Origin: Zancudomyces culisetae
Lineage: Eukaryota; Kickxellomycota; Harpellomycetes; Harpellales; Legeriomycetaceae
Length of the DNA stretch: 64,000 nucleotides
Assembly (NCBI GenBank): GCA_001969505.1
Contig: LSSK01000009.1
Span: 248,001-312,000, forward strand
Direction of reading: 5' to 3'
The notes under the pieces were generated by a model that saw only the letters and a list, made by a program, of their open reading frames with translations, made no database searches and was not told the origin of the DNA. This document shows, piece by piece, positions 22,435 through 34,148 of the stretch. Made by a program: the position numbers and the translations under genes. The first letter of the stretch is position 1. Each line of letters opens with the position of its first letter.

Positions 22435-25400
22435 CTATAGCTGCCCACTTAGGATCAAATCCACAACATCACTGATAAAATCCTTTTTGGGAGTCATATC
22501 GATTCCAAACTCCATACTTAACCGCTCCCTGATGCTTTTCTTTGAAACAAAATTCAAATCTGAAACCATTAGAATCTTCTTGATTGACTCAACAATTAGC
22601 TCGTCTGGAGGGAACATTGATTGAACTTGCTGCATTTGTGGTTGGGTATACATACCACCATTCATCACATCAGAGGCAAGCCCTCTTTGTGAAATGTTTG
22701 AGTTATAACCGCTGTCGCTCAACTCGTTGGTAAACATCATTGGGGCTTGCTGTAGAGGAACACCCATGTCATGAGGGTACCCATTGGCTGGTACGATCGA
22801 AGATGGTACAAAACCCACAGAGGAAGCCGGTCGTAGTGCAACTGGGGCTGGAGGTATCATAATACTACTTGTGTTTCCGACAGAGTTATTGTACATGTTA
22901 GAAACGGGTACCATCTGTGTGGGGTAGGCGCCAGGACCCATACCAGATAAGGGATCTATAGACTGATTATTTCCAAACGGCCCTGGGGTTCCTATTCTGG
23001 TTCCGGGGCGTGATGAAATAGGTGCTGGTGTTTCTCCCCTTCCCATGTTTGGGTTCATGTTTGGAGCTGGCATGTTGAGTTGGCCTAAGCTGATTAGTTG
23101 GGCCTCATATTCAGACCATAGCATCTGCGGCACCATAGAGGGGTGGAATTTGAAGTCATTCTCTGTTATTATTTTTTTCTTTCCATCACCCAAGACTGTA
23201 CGCGTGTTTCCCCATGAAAAGTCGTCAAAATTCCAGAACGAGTATACTGGTAGAACAAATGACCACAATGGGAAGCAAAGTAGGTATATCACCATCCACC
23301 CAACATGCTGCCATTCGCGACGTAGTGTGAAAATAATTGCTTGTAATCCGTACACTGCACCAATAATGATTAGCGAAACAAAACCTACATCTGCGAACCC
23401 GGTTACTGAAATAAAGACCAGATAAAGCATGTAGATTAAGACCGTGGGAATTGTAAGGGTACCAAAGAGATCGAGCATAACCACAAATCTCATCGAAAAG
23501 CAACAGAATCCACACAAGTCTTCTATCAGTACCAGCTCAAAAAGGTTGTGGACGGTTGAGTTGATCCATCTTCTACGCTGTGAAACAAGTACACTCCATT
23601 TTTCAGGAGCGACGGTGTCACATTTGGCATCACGAATAAATTTCAAGTGATAGTTGGGAAAGTGTTTTAACATAAGAGTTGTTAAGTATCGATCTTCTCC
23701 TAATGAAAATAGATTCTTCTTGTGTAGTGTATCCACATGTCTCTCCGAGTATGCATCTACTATATTAGATGCTATTAAGACTGGCTTCCCGGTTTTCGAT
23801 ACCAGTCTATACATGCAGAAACAACCGGGCAAACATGTCACTGCTCCAAATAAAGATTCGAAGGCCTTAGCCATATGATGCGAAATAAAGTATTCATAGA
23901 CCTGCATCATAGTGATCCAGCTTTGCTGTTCATTTGCCAATCTTGTTTCTCCACATATACCAGCTATTCTTGCGTCGGAGGCACATGCGGCTACAAGACG
24001 CATGAGAGAATCTGGGGCAACCACAGTATCGGCATCAACCTGCAACAAATACTCGAATAGCTCTACTGGAATACCAATAATATGCCGAATCTGATGATAG
24101 ATTTCCAATTCCAAAGGTGTCATTGGTAAGTTGAGCAATGCCTTGTTTAAAAATGACATCAAGAGTATCTGGGAGTCTCTCTTTCCTCTGTTTCCAGGTT
24201 TACTAGACTCGTGTGGATTCCCCACCTTCACGACAACTATGAATGGTACCACGTGTCCCTCATATTCGTACAAACCTGAATACACCTTACCCCGATTGTA
24301 TTGTAGCGACCCTTCAGCAATTGCTAATGCATCTCTCGCAGGTGGGTCATATTCAGGATCAACACCCAAGACATCTAGCACAATTCGTGGGGTAGACCGG
24401 TCATTTCCTCCACCAACAATGTTTCCATCACAAATAATAAAGAGAAGCTTGCTCTTATCTGGGTATTCTAGCCCTGCAAGCGAGTTAACCGTTCTTTCCA
24501 CACTATCTTCACCCTCAGTATAACAAGGAACTTGACAGATTACAAATTTGGATAGGGGTAGGGGTTTTTTCTTGGATCCAAATTGGAGAGCAGCTAAAAA
24601 TTTCATCAGTACCACAAATACGAGAATGCAAGCAAATCCTAAGAGCATGTAATTTGTAAACAAACAAAGCAGAGACCGTCTAGTATCTACCTTTCCAACA
24701 TAGAAAAGCTGCTTCATACAACTGTAAACTGCTTTTTTCTGACCCGGTGGCATTTTCATTCTTGTCCAATATTCTGAAATGTCAGTACTTCTTGCTCCTC
24801 CGTCATCAAATATTTGTTCTATTTCATCTCCCAAAAACTTCCACTTTTTATATGGAAGATTCTGCGGAAGCCTCATTGTGTAAAAATATGTATCCAAGTT
24901 AAACACCTCACCATTAATCACCCTCCAGTACCCACCTTGCTCTTTGTGTGCAGTGTCTAGCTTTTTGTAGTCCCATACCAAATCGCCTTTTCTCAGCGAC
25001 TTCATCCTTGGCAGCACATACTTCCAGTAGAATTCTGGATCCATCATCTCGCTGGAGTTGGGAAGCGAGCCTACTTTGTGTGAGTAAAAATTGAGTGCAT
25101 CTTCATCTATAACCTCTGATTGCAGATACATTAACAAATCTGGATCATCCTGCCTGGACACCAAATCTGGACATGCTGATCGCACCGCCAATGGAAAACT
25201 TGCATTTATTTCATGTCCTGCAAACATCAACATTGCGTCTTTGCTAGCTCCATTCATGCTCATTCCGTGGTTTTGGTTGACAAAGTGCGTTATATCATAT
25301 ACCACACCTCTAAGCGAGACATATGCACCCAATGCATCTTCGTGAACCGCAACATCTTCTGGTGTATACACTTGTTGCTTGGGACAAACAATCAGCCCAA

Positions 25401-25800
25401 TACCAATAATCATAAACAGCAATATCGCCCAAGTAAGCACTATAAGCATGCACAATGTAATCTTCTCCCTCCATGCCATCCTCACTTCTGCTCTTTTCAT
25501 TCCACATGCACTCAGAAGAGGGCTAGGAATAAGAAAAGTACACATATACGTCAACATTACCCATAATTTCCTCGTTTTTGTGATTTCACCTTCCTCCTCG
25601 TTATCCACAAGCTTTTCGCTTTTATCCTCCTCTCCTTTACCGCCGTCCTGTTTTTCAAGATTATTCCAACCTGAGGCATTTTTTTCGTACAATGTATCCC
25701 TGTTTACCATTGCAAACATGGAATTATTGTTTAGTCCGTTAAACTCTGCCTGGTTATGACCAAAGTCACCCATGTTTTTATTTTTTTCGTCCCAATACAT
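22435..25800 (-). CDS. Division-2 chitin synthase with cytochrome b5-like and DEK_C domains, no myosin motor
   Basis: Single exon, 1121 aa from the ATG at 25800; the frame upstream hits a TAA near 25894. After ~75 hydrophilic residues there are two membrane spans with GMKRAEVRMAWREK between them. A cytochrome b5-like fold (VSLRGVVYDITHFVNQNHG) follows. The GT2 catalytic domain has DAD at 589-591, GEDR and QRRRW at about 741-745. Further spans come next, then a P/N/G-rich linker and a C-terminal DEK_C domain (about 1065-1121). It polymerises UDP-GlcNAc into chitin at the plasma membrane. DEK_C is typical of class V/VII enzymes, which usually carry an N-terminal myosin motor. None is present here or in the 2 kb upstream. 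Confidence 0.93.
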   Translation of the reverse strand: MYWDEKNKNMGDFGHNQAEFNGLNNNSMFAMVNRDTLYEKNASGWNNLEKQDGGKGEEDKSEKLVDNEEEGEITKTRKLWVMLTYMCTFLIPSPLLSACGMKRAEVRMAWREKITLCMLIVLTWAILLFMIIGIGLIVCPKQQVYTPEDVAVHEDALGAYVSLRGVVYDITHFVNQNHGMSMNGASKDAMLMFAGHEINASFPLAVRSACPDLVSRQDDPDLLMYLQSEVIDEDALNFYSHKVGSLPNSSEMMDPEFYWKYVLPRMKSLRKGDLVWDYKKLDTAHKEQGGYWRVINGEVFNLDTYFYTMRLPQNLPYKKWKFLGDEIEQIFDDGGARSTDISEYWTRMKMPPGQKKAVYSCMKQLFYVGKVDTRRSLLCLFTNYMLLGFACILVFVVLMKFLAALQFGSKKKPLPLSKFVICQVPCYTEGEDSVERTVNSLAGLEYPDKSKLLFIICDGNIVGGGNDRSTPRIVLDVLGVDPEYDPPARDALAIAEGSLQYNRGKVYSGLYEYEGHVVPFIVVVKVGNPHESSKPGNRGKRDSQILLMSFLNKALLNLPMTPLELEIYHQIRHIIGIPVELFEYLLQVDADTVVAPDSLMRLVAACASDARIAGICGETRLANEQQSWITMMQVYEYFISHHMAKAFESLFGAVTCLPGCFCMYRLVSKTGKPVLIASNIVDAYSERHVDTLHKKNLFSLGEDRYLTTLMLKHFPNYHLKFIRDAKCDTVAPEKWSVLVSQRRRWINSTVHNLFELVLIEDLCGFCCFSMRFVVMLDLFGTLTIPTVLIYMLYLVFISVTGFADVGFVSLIIIGAVYGLQAIIFTLRREWQHVGWMVIYLLCFPLWSFVLPVYSFWNFDDFSWGNTRTVLGDGKKKIITENDFKFHPSMVPQMLWSEYEAQLISLGQLNMPAPNMNPNMGRGETPAPISSRPGTRIGTPGPFGNNQSIDPLSGMGPGAYPTQMVPVSNMYNNSVGNTSSIMIPPAPVALRPASSVGFVPSSIVPANGYPHDMGVPLQQAPMMFTNELSDSGYNSNISQRGLASDVMNGGMYTQPQMQQVQSMFPPDELIVESIKKILMVSDLNFVSKKSIRERLSMEFGIDMTPKKDFISDVVDLILSGQL

Positions 25801-27876
25801 ACTTTCTTCTAATGTATACACGGGATTTACAAGTAACTTCCTCTTTTTTTCGTCTACCTTGATCTGGTATATGTTGATACTTCCTTTTTTTTATAATCGA
25901 TACTGGACTTCCGCACAAATTAGCGACACAGCGTAAAAAAAAATGGTATCGCTACTAAGACAAATGATATTTGTCTTTCTATACTAATTTTTCCTTTTAA
26001 AATATTAAGCCTTGCCGTACCAATGTCTTATTATAGGGCTAACTACTTTAATAATCTCTAACTAAGAGTATAGCAAATTTGTAAAAAGTAGAAATAAAAA
26101 TAAAAAGTATTCATAACAATCAAACGCGCAAAAATAATAAATAAAGATAAAAGTGTCCTTTTTAACTACTTTTTAAGTAGCAGAGATGGAAGACGTTTAA
26201 TCTTTAAATGCTAAGCTTCATAATAAAAAAAGTTATGGAAACAGTAAAACGTACAATGTATTGCCTACCATTAATACCATAGATAGCAAGGCAGCAAGAG
26301 GATAATAGAATTATTTTTTATTGAAGCACAATAAGGTTGCTCACTGTTTGTAAAACCCACAGCTTTAGCTTTTCGATTCGACATTTTAAATGAATAACGT
26401 TAGCAGGATCCAAAAGAAGGAGCTTGGTACTGACAAGAGAAGAACCAAGGATGACAGACATTCCTGATACCTGAAATATAAGTTATTTAGACAAATCCAT
26501 GCCTGGTAACCGTATTTTGGAGTTCATTCTCAGTCAAAAAATCCGCTTGACATTCGACGCCATATTATTATTTAAGTTGCATTTTTATGTTTTGTGCTTT
26601 TGTTTGTTTTTTTCGCCATTTGCTTGTTTTTGGATTAGGTATTATAATTTTTATCTTTCAACTAGCTCAGAATTGTTTGGTGATTCAAGGTAAGGTTGTG
26701 CATACAAACGACTCCGCTAACTAACACACTATGTGCATTGGGGTTTGATGAGATTTTTTTTAATACTAACCATAAATGCCTATTTAATAGAACAATTAAT
26801 TTGATTGTTTTAGCAAAGGTAGAAGTTGCAAAAAAAAAAAAAGGGAGGCAGATATTCAAATAGTGGGGAGTGAAGAGATGCGGCTTATTATTCACACAAT
26901 GTAAAACTACTTGATACATTGATGTTATTTTATAGAGCATAGTTGCTTATTGTTGTAGATGCAAGTAAAAAACAAGCTGTTGTTCAATAGCAACATCAAA
27001 AATAGGATATTTTGCATCCAGAACAATTAAACCTTGTAAAACCCTAATGCCGCCAATTCATGATTTTTTTTTTGTACTATAATGAAGGGGTTATTATGGA
27101 TATAGTTATGAATATCCAAAAAAAAAATAATAATAATAATAAAAAGGAGCCCGATAAAGCTACATCTTCCAGCACAAAGAATGTAATGTTATTACTTGTG
27201 GAGCACACGCTGACTAGAATTAAGCGTGAGTATGAATTCAGCTGGGTTTGAAAAAATGTTTCCATTAGCTACCTCTTAGCAATAAGCTGAGCATATTGGA
27301 TAGCGGAGGGGGTATGTCATAAAAAACACAATTCATACAGGAGCATCGCTATGTGCTGTACTCATTTAGTTTTCCATTTATGTGTTCCACTCTGAACCTG
27401 CCCTCGAGACCTTAAAATAAATACAATGACACATACATACACAATAAATCTCACCACAATGGTAGTAGATAGCCCCAAGCGCTACAAACAGAGATGGTTA
27501 AACAATTGGGGCGAGATACCCTCCTGTACCCAGTATACTTTGTTTAGTTTATTAACAAAAGAACATCTGAAACAGTAGTCAAAACTAAACAAAATCAAGA
27601 CTGATTTCTTCGTGGTACAAACCACAAGATCAAGGAGACTGAAACCAAAAGTCATTCGTTTCCCGGTCAGATAAGATGATAGTAAAAGGAGTATTTTACC
27701 TTGATCCACTCCAAACCCCGAAACAAAAGAGGATGCGCGTAATGGACATGAATAAAACTTTAACCTATGACCTGTTTGCCCGTCATCTAGCGAGTTACAA
27801 GATATGTTTTTAGATATTTAAAGTAAATGTACAAATAATAGTGAAAAAATAAAACAAACTCTAAAAAAAATGCAGA
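25801..27876. other. Intergenic, no gene built
   Basis: A 2.1-kb AT-rich stretch. An open frame with an ATG near 26499 codes a hydrophobic segment and runs into a donor-like AAGGTAAGG near 26690. No following exon was found. A minus-strand myosin domain was looked for and not seen. Confidence 0.5.
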
Positions 27877-28683
27877 TTAGCGATGTTTAACGCGTTCTGT
27901 ATATTGTGTCATGCCCCTACCACTACCTATGACACCAACTCTACCATCGATTGTCTCTGGGCTCTTAAAAATACTGTTTTTGTTCACGGGCGCGACCTTA
28001 AAACGCTTTGATTTCTTTTTTGTAAAATCTTGCCACGCTTTCTGTTCCACTGAAGCAGTAGAACCCAGATTAGGGCCCTTTAGATTTTTTCCAGGCTTTC
28101 CTGCCTTAGGGGCGCTTAAATCGCTAGAAGGGGATTCATCTCGACCGAATCGACGTTTATTCGTGTTTTTCGCGGGTTCGGTGTTAGCTGAAGGTGATGC
28201 TGACGATTTCGATGGCGGGTTTGTTGATTTCGATAATGTTGTGGATTTTGCATTATTTAATCTGTCAAGTTGCTGCTGAGAAATAGTAATCGGATGCAGT
28301 AAACTGGAAGAGACGCTTTCGGAGTTTCCATACCCAACAAAGGTTACTTTGAATCTGTTTCCAGGTAAAGCATCAACAATTTTAGCCGCATAGTACTTAC
28401 CATCTTCAGAATACTTTGAATAGCAGTCATCGCCTATTTTCCAATTAACGCTATTAGTTAATTCGCTATTCGTTTTATACGAAGAATCAGTAGCTGCTAC
28501 ATTGTAATTAACATTGGTCTGTGAATTGTTGCTATCCTTGCTTTCAAGCAGACAGGATAATTCCAACAAATCTTGGATTTCATTTTTTAATTTTACTAGT
28601 CCTTCATTTTCCGGATCGGCTTCTAAAGCTATTTCAATCTCTTTGATTTGATTCTTATAAAGAATTACCTCCTCTTTGTCCAT
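27877..28683 (-). CDS. SMNDC1: Survival of motor neuron-related splicing factor 30 (SMNDC1/SPF30)
   Basis: Single exon, 268 aa. The N-terminal helix (EVILYKNQIKEIEIALEADP) is followed by a Tudor domain at about 80-128 (WKIGDDCYSKYSEDGKYYAA ... VTFVGYGN) with aromatic-cage residues. A basic S/P-rich linker leads to the conserved tail KNSIFKSPETIDGRVGVIGS ... GMTQY. SPF30 binds symmetric dimethyl-arginine on Sm proteins and is needed to assemble the tri-snRNP into the spliceosome. It is nuclear. Saccharomyces lacks it; many other fungi have it. Confidence 0.92.
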   Translation of the reverse strand: MDKEEVILYKNQIKEIEIALEADPENEGLVKLKNEIQDLLELSCLLESKDSNNSQTNVNYNVAATDSSYKTNSELTNSVNWKIGDDCYSKYSEDGKYYAAKIVDALPGNRFKVTFVGYGNSESVSSSLLHPITISQQQLDRLNNAKSTTLSKSTNPPSKSSASPSANTEPAKNTNKRRFGRDESPSSDLSAPKAGKPGKNLKGPNLGSTASVEQKAWQDFTKKKSKRFKVAPVNKNSIFKSPETIDGRVGVIGSGRGMTQYTERVKHR

Positions 28684-29272
28684 TTTGCTGACTCTTTTTT
28701 CTTAAAGTATATATTTGTGTTTTTGTATATTTGCCTAATTTAAGGAGAGAAAATTTTTTTCGTTTTCACGGGTACTTTTTATTTGTGGTACAAACTAGGT
28801 AAAGTTGGTTTAAAAACCTGGGAAAAAATGATTTTGTAAAGACAAAACCACATGCCAGTAACAGAAATTCCGTGCAACAAAAAAACAAATTTTATTTGAC
28901 TGCTTTTTTTTTTGTTAGTTTATGAGTCTAGTTATGCTGCAATTATATTGGAAGTAGTTCTATTTTAACTCGACCGTTTTTTCCACAACAGAAATTTTGA
29001 CTGTAGTATTGGCTGTAATAAATAATTCCAGTTTCCAAACAGTTGAATGAAAAAGGGTACAAAAATAAGAATCGCCAAACATGACCTGCTAGGGAGAGAG
29101 AGAGAAGAAGAAAGACAAATAGGCAAAATCGATGGGTATTTGGTAGAAGTCACAAACGAGATACTCTCCTTTGAATAAACAGTAAGACTGGTTTTATTAA
29201 CAAAAGACTTCCCTAGCAATGGTAGGAAAATAAGAGAAAGGTGGTTTCCCAAGCAACAAAGATAACAAAGAA
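28684..29272. other. Spacer between two minus-strand genes
   Basis: Holds the SMNDC1 promoter and the 3' end of SUV3. A GAGA-rich run at about 29094-29116 is present. No gene is supported. Confidence 0.55.
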
Positions 29273-32003
29273 TTAACGCTTTAAGAACCCCTTTTGGATC
29301 AGTTGTTCTACCTCTAGCTTGTACTTCTGGGCATCCTCAAGGTCAACGTAAATTGTAGGAAAATGGTATCTAAATTATATATGTGCATATAATTGTTAAG
29401 TATGACTAGTTTAACAAACTACGCTAAACTCCCAAAAACACAACAATGATAGATGTAGTAATAGGAACCAAAAGCTTACCCTAGCCACAGATACAACAAG
29501 ACAGATTTATGTAAGGATTCATACATTGCGAGGTGTTCCTTAGATTTGGGCGGATTTCTGGGGATATCGAAAACATCTGAAATTGGGCATGGTTTATTTC
29601 GTGCCAGATATTGGGCAAGCTAATAAAGTCGGTTATATCGAACATTCTCTGAGTTAGTACACTGATAGATAGTAAAATATAAATACCCTAAAAGGGCTGA
29701 GAATGAATACAATAGAAATAGAAAAATGGCATTAATAAAGAATTCTCACCAGTTTTGCAACATCGATAATATACGGATCTCTAACTTGTATCGGAGCATA
29801 AAGCAACTGAAACAGTATTTTTACCGGTAGATCAATACCCGAAAACAGAACAGCTAGCTTTTTCATTGTGCTTATATCTGCTATGAAATAATCGTCCGGA
29901 ACAATCGTGGTGTCATAAATCATATCCTAGAAAGCGTTTAGTTGGCAATAGAATAAATGAACTGAGCTTTTACAAATTTAAAGATATGTTTGCTATAACA
30001 TTGGTTCCTATATACTAGGATGTTACTTGCGTCATTTATCATAAATCCAAAAATAATACAAGAAAAAAACTTCCCCTAATTACGTAGGCTTAATCAACTT
30101 ACCAGTAATTCCAACGTGCTCTTCTCGGGAAACTCATAAAAAAATGCTTCAGAAACATCAGTGCTGGGGAAAAAGCCAGCTTTAGGGATTGGTTCGGGAG
30201 TAGCAAACATGAATTTTTTGACGGATGATAGATCCTTCGAATATAAACTAGTAACCTGCCCCACGCTATCCCCACTCGCAAAACTGAACCTACCTGCTCT
30301 ACCACCTATCTGTTTGAGCTGAGAAATCGAAAGATGTCTTGTAACAATACCATCATATTTAGTTACATTTTCAAATATAACCCGCTGAATCTTAAGGTTT
30401 AATCCCATCCCAATTGCATCACTAGCAACCAAAACCTTGTACTCTGAGTTCGGGTCGTTAAATAATTGGGCCTGAAGTGCCCGATTTTCCGGAGGCAAAC
30501 TGCCATATATGAGTGCGCACTTCCTTCTGGTAACTGATTGGATTTGTCGCTGAAGTTCAAAGATGCGTTTACGTGAAAATGCTACAATACAATCACCATC
30601 CCTGATACCTTCCAGTGTCCCGTTTAAGCTGGAATCGCTAACCTCCAATCCACTTAATCGCTCATATTTTATAACTGTTACTTCCTCTCCACAACTTTCA
30701 AAAATTCTCTTTACCAATGGTACAGCCGTCTCTTCACCACACAGATGAATCTCCATCGCTTTTAAACCAAGAAGCGCTGAAGTCCACCCCTGACCTCTCC
30801 TTGCATCTTGAAGCATTTGTATTTCGTCGATAACTGCCACCTGGTAGTATGAGCTCAGGTTTACCATCTCTATCGTGGATGATACCAACGGCACTATTTG
30901 TTCCCCATCTTTATCAAAGCATTCTTCCACTTCTACTCCATCAATCACCGGATTTCTCTTACTCTCCCCTGTCAGGAGCATACATGGTCTTCCTAACCCA
31001 TTCATCTTGTCATATATTTCATGGGCTAATAACCTTAATGGTGAACAATACAATCCCGTTTCCGCTTTCTCGAGTTTCTTCAATGCTCTATACGTTTTTC
31101 CCGAATTCGTGGGACCCACATGCATAATGATTTTCCTAAAAACCAGAATTTAATCCCAATTATAAGCATGCAATAAAGACACAAGTTAAATCTCAGATAT
31201 CATTATCAATTAAATATAAAGTACACCATTCTTCCTATCCATATCACCAGAAGCTAGTTTGAAAAGGTTTTATTCCTACCTCTTAAGCATTCTTGTCTTG
31301 GGATATAAATCTTGGATATTTCTGAAATCTACAAACGATCTTATTCTTAACAGCACTGGAACTTTTTCGGGCACCGTTTCCGCCAAGTAATTAAGGTAAG
31401 ACCTTAGTAGTATTTGAGAAATTCCATCTATGCATATTCAGATTTGTTTTCAGTCACGTTTGTTCGGCTTTTTATCTTTTAAAAAAATATGAATCCTCTC
31501 TCATATATATATATAATGAATATTGAATATAGATTACATTGTCCATCTCTGCATATTGCTTCCTTGCATTCTTTAATACTCAGCGTTTTCACTTTTTCAT
31601 TCGAAACCTCATTTAAAAAAGTTTTTAAATGTTCATTGTAAATCTTTGTTGATACACCTGCATTATTGGCTCTGGCTATTAATTCAGGTGTGTTGAATTG
31701 CTTGAATAAACCTTCCCGCACCCGAGAGATAAATTTATCTGTCATTTCATTTTCCAAGGGCCAAGTCGCTTGAGAAGCAAAGTCCTTGTTGGACTGGGCT
31801 GAATCTTTAAATGCACCCCAACCATCATTCTGGTAACCTTGTCTCTCCTCTCTTTCGATTAGATCTCTTTTCTTATTTTTGCCTTTGAGCTTACCACGAT
31901 TATAGTAAACAGAGCAATGGAATGCTCTTTTTAAAAAGTACGTGCCACATAGACCATTACTCAGACTTAGACCTCTGAAAACAATACGATTGCTTATATA
32001 CAT
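29273..32003 (-). CDS. SUV3: Mitochondrial ATP-dependent RNA helicase SUV3
   Basis: Six exons: 32003-31538, 31427-31280, 31135-30103, 29926-29750, 29619-29480 and 29369-29273, giving 686 aa. All five junctions keep phase. Exon 1 encodes a basic mitochondrial presequence and a helical N-terminal domain. The helicase core has HVGPTNSGKT (motif I), the DEIQM box (motif II), SDAIGMGLN, and QIGGRAGR (motif VI). The C-terminal exons match the SUV3 C domain (IPRNPPKSKEHLAMYE). SUV3 unwinds RNA for the mitochondrial degradosome or turnover nuclease and controls group I intron RNA. The final KGFLKR end is followed by TAA at 29275-29273. Confidence 0.93.
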
Positions 32004-32571
32004 TTTGTCGCGCCAATCGTATCAAACAAGCATGCGAGTACCAATTCCTTCAAATTCTACCCTTTACGGCTCTAATATATATATATCCGAGTCCGTGTCT
32101 ATGGTTGTGTTTACTGTATAAAGATTTCTTTATGTTGCTGATGCGCCAAGCTTGATTAACCTGCAATTATGCCAACTAATCTCTACACAAACGAATTAGT
32201 TTCAAGAAAAAAAAATTTTTTTTTCGATTGGATGCGCGTTTTGATCAAATCAAAGTGCAGAAACCCGCCTTCCAATAAGCCGGACGGTTCAATTTAAATG
32301 GTGATTCAATAACGCTTTTGTTTCAATTTCATTTCTGAAGTATTTGTTATTTTTTACTATACACACATAAAATAAAAAAAGCAAAATTAGTCAAATAATC
32401 AAAGCGAACAAATCTAGCAAAGCGAACAAAGAAACAAAAGGCCAAGATGAGCACTCATAGCACAATAAAAACTTTTTCTGGTACTTTACCTTAACCTTAT
32501 GATTCTACCAAGTTTATATTAATTCCAGAATAAAAAAATTGCGAAATCTGACAATTAATAATCAATATAAT
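32004..32571. promoter_or_regulatory. Divergent promoter region between SUV3 and the CBS-like gene
   Basis: This 568-base AT-rich gap separates two genes pointing apart, so it must contain both promoters. TATA-like runs (TATATATATA near 32081) are present. A short ATG frame at 32446 ends after 15 codons and could act as an upstream ORF of the CBS-like transcript. Confidence 0.5.
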
Positions 32572-34148
32572 ATGGGGGAAAAAATAATAGAAATAATCGG
32601 TAATACACCTGTATTGAACATCACAGGCTTGGTTGTGCAAGGTAAATTTTTTAAAGACAATCTTGTGTACTTGATTTTCAACATTCGCACAATCGATTCA
32701 TTTTTAAATTTCTTTAACTCCACTTTAGATGCGACAAACAACAGGACTGTGTTGGCTAAGCTTGAAAATATGAACCCGTTTGGAACAATTTACGATAGGA
32801 TCGCTAAAGCCATTTATAACGGTACATTCTTTAAAAAAAATACAAAAACTCTAATCTATCCGCGCCCGCATGGCACATTTTTTTTAAAAAATAAAAATAA
32901 AATGTAAAATCCAATATAGTTAATGGTTTACATAATGGGAAGAGACAGCTTATCACCAAAACAAAGGAAATAGCCATTTGTTTGAATTCTCTCATAAAGC
33001 AAAGTGCGCTAAGCAAGGGCGAGTTCATAGATTCGGATGTAGTCACCCTCTTTGTAGAACCGGATTCAAGAAGCAACTGCGCCGAGGAGGCTTTAAAATG
33101 CGGAGTTCAGGTAGTGAGCAGAATTGAGGAGCTTTCTACCGAACGAGAAAGTATCTGGATCGATTTAGTAAGTATACGCATATGTACACAGAACTGCTTA
33201 AGTGTTTGGAAAGAAGGTTGGCATAAATACGATTTTTCGAAATATTTATCAAAAGAGAAACTAAAACCATTTATAAAATTGATCAAATAGAAAAGTGGTG
33301 AAATCGATATTGGCAGTTGCATTGAGGAACTAGCAGAGGAAATAACTCAGCAATGTGGAGGGGAGCTAAATACTGTTGTGATTCCAGTTGAGACCGAACA
33401 AGAGCAATGCATAGCTCAATACTTGGCGAGTGCTCTAAGAAAAAACAAAGTAAATTTAATAGGAATTAAGATTGGGGGGAAGCAGAGTGATGTGGGTGGT
33501 CTTTCAATCAGATGTGTGGACCATGGTAATGCTTTGGAGACATTATCCAAACTTGAGAAGGTTGGTGTTAGCTGTAGCATCGGATCAGCTGCAGCAGTAT
33601 ATGCAGCGGCCACCAAGACAGAGCTTGTGCAAGCTGAGGTGAGAGGAACAGTAGTTGCAATATTGACTTCCAAGTTTGGGGCAGATTCACAAAGAAAAAT
33701 TAGACCAGATGAGATCGACACCATTATAGAAACTACCAAAGAAAAGTTCCGCTCAGCCACCATTGAAGACATGCAGCTTAACTTTGCAGTTTCGGTATCT
33801 ACCGAAACAACGCTCCAACAAGCACACGAAATAATGGTTATAAACGAGTTTTCACATCTCCCCGTCACCAACGCACAACGCGCGCTTATTGGCTACATTT
33901 CCTACACCAGTGTGTCGAAATATCTTTCGCTTGATGAAAATCACCGTCTATCCCCCGTATCTGAAATCATGTACAAGTTCAATACGAATAGCCCGCAGTA
34001 CAGCTTGATCACCATAGATACCACATTGGTCGATTTGGCTTTATTTTTCAAGGCAAATAGAAATAGTGTTGCATTTGTGACAGATGATAACGCAAAATTC
34101 TGTTTAGGCGTAGTGTGCCCCTCCGATTTAGTTGATTTTATCTCTTAA
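32572..34148 (+). CDS. Cystathionine beta-synthase-like protein lacking PLP-binding motifs (likely pseudoenzyme)
   Basis: Four exons: 32572-32641, 32729-32821, 32920-33167 and 33291-34148, giving 422 aa with consistent phases. The N-terminus IIEIIGNTPV and LAKLENMNPFG match the fold-type II CBS/cysteine synthase family. Where the PLP lysine belongs (GSVKDR in active enzymes) this protein has GTIYDR, with Y45 in place of K. The TSGNTG phosphate-side motif is replaced by TKTKEI (67-72), and the glycine-rich GTGGT loop by ETEQEQ (171-176). The region before that loop is shortened. Two C-terminal CBS (Bateman) motifs at about 280-422 are well kept (FSHLPVTNAQRALIGYIS; LGVVCPSDLVDFI). A role as a SAM/adenylate sensor or a partner of a true CBS is inference. 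PLP catalysis looks impossible. Confidence 0.82.

Noticed and set aside
26499-26693. 64-codon hydrophobic ORF before a GTAAGG donor
   Set aside because: No second exon in phase could be found and the sequence has no recognisable family.
25821-27876. Myosin motor exon for the chitin synthase
   Set aside because: The frame hits a stop near 25894 and no motor motifs or long open frames exist on the minus strand here.
32446-32492. ATG at 32446 as start of the CBS-like gene
   Set aside because: It stops after 15 codons; at most it is an upstream ORF.
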